Assembly (NCBI GenBank): GCA_035541195.1
Contig: DATKNU010000195.1
Location: 1-6,105, forward strand
Length of the DNA: 6,105 nucleotides
Direction of reading: 5' to 3'
DNA from: Muellerivita sp035541195
GTDB lineage: Bacteria > Oederibacteriota > Muellerivitia > Muellerivitales > Muellerivitaceae
Position 1 is the stretch's first letter. Each line of letters begins with the position of its first letter. The translations under genes and the position numbers were made by a program. The notes beneath the pieces are model-generated. The model saw nothing but the letters and a program-made list of their open reading frames with translations. It was not told the origin of the DNA and did no database searches. Shown one piece after another: positions 6,031 to 6,105 of this stretch.

Positions 6031-6105
6031 CCTAAGGCTTGGGGTAAGGACAGGGTCCGGCCTTGAGCCGCCCGCCTTCTTCTGGGATGATGGCTGCGCT
6101 TACAT
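6031..6105. other. 3' flank with no supported gene or terminator
   Basis: These 75 bases follow the last stop codon. Two small inverted repeats are visible, GGAC/GTCC at 6048-6058 (4-bp stem, 3-nt loop) and CGGC/GCCG at 6058-6070 (4-bp stem, 5-nt loop). Neither is followed by a T tract, so no intrinsic terminator is called. Short open frames exist on both strands but are too short to judge. Confidence 0.4.

Noticed and set aside
6048..6070. Two adjacent short hairpins after the last stop as a transcription terminator
   Set aside because: The stems are only 4 bp and no T tract follows; chance occurrence is likely at this GC content.
6032..6105. A minus-strand frame ending with TAG at 6032-6034, possibly the tail of a convergent gene, and a + strand frame beginning near TTG 6063 or ATG 6087
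   Set aside because: Only 24 and 14 codons are visible, with no motif or convincing ribosome site, so neither direction can be preferred.

Overview
The window is one strand-coherent operon fragment from an unidentified, GC-rich bacterium. Composition cannot place it further. TTG and CTT leucine codons and GGG glycine codons are common, GTG starts are used repeatedly, and every gene lies on the + strand with 4-8 bp overlaps or a 2-nt gap. No rRNA, tRNA, CRISPR array, insertion sequence or long repeat was seen.

Layout: (1) bases 2-100, the 3' end of an upstream gene running in from outside; (2) 97-1368, a COG2907-type FAD-dependent amine-oxidase-like oxidoreductase; (3) 1365-3407, a 680-residue protein in which a DUF1365 domain is fused to a cyclopropane-fatty-acid-synthase (CFA) domain; (4) 3404-3739, a small three-helix membrane protein resembling DUF1475; (5) 3736-4209, a DUF2062 membrane protein; (6) 4202-4996, a DUF1295 steroid-5-alpha-reductase-like membrane protein; (7) 4999-6030, a second CFA-superfamily methyltransferase whose sequence resembles plant coclaurine N-methyltransferases. 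The last 75 bases hold no gene or terminator I can support.

The core set (flavin oxidoreductase, DUF1365, CFA enzyme) is a known bacterial lipid-modification neighbourhood, seen around ufaA1 in Mycobacterium tuberculosis and in the ChrR/sigma-E regulated cluster of Rhodobacter. Its CFA-like enzymes methylate or cyclopropanate unsaturated acyl chains of membrane phospholipids, in some cases as a step towards 10-methyl or furan fatty acids. The likely job here is S-adenosylmethionine-dependent alteration of acyl chains or another lipid, with a soluble flavoprotein and a membrane reductase-like protein handling redox steps. The product is not readable from the sequence.

The unusual points are the DUF1365-CFA fusion, the changed bicarbonate-site residues in that CFA domain (Cys to Ser, His to Gln) although the second methyltransferase keeps Cys and His, and the pairing of the two different CFA-superfamily enzymes with two small membrane proteins in one coupled operon.
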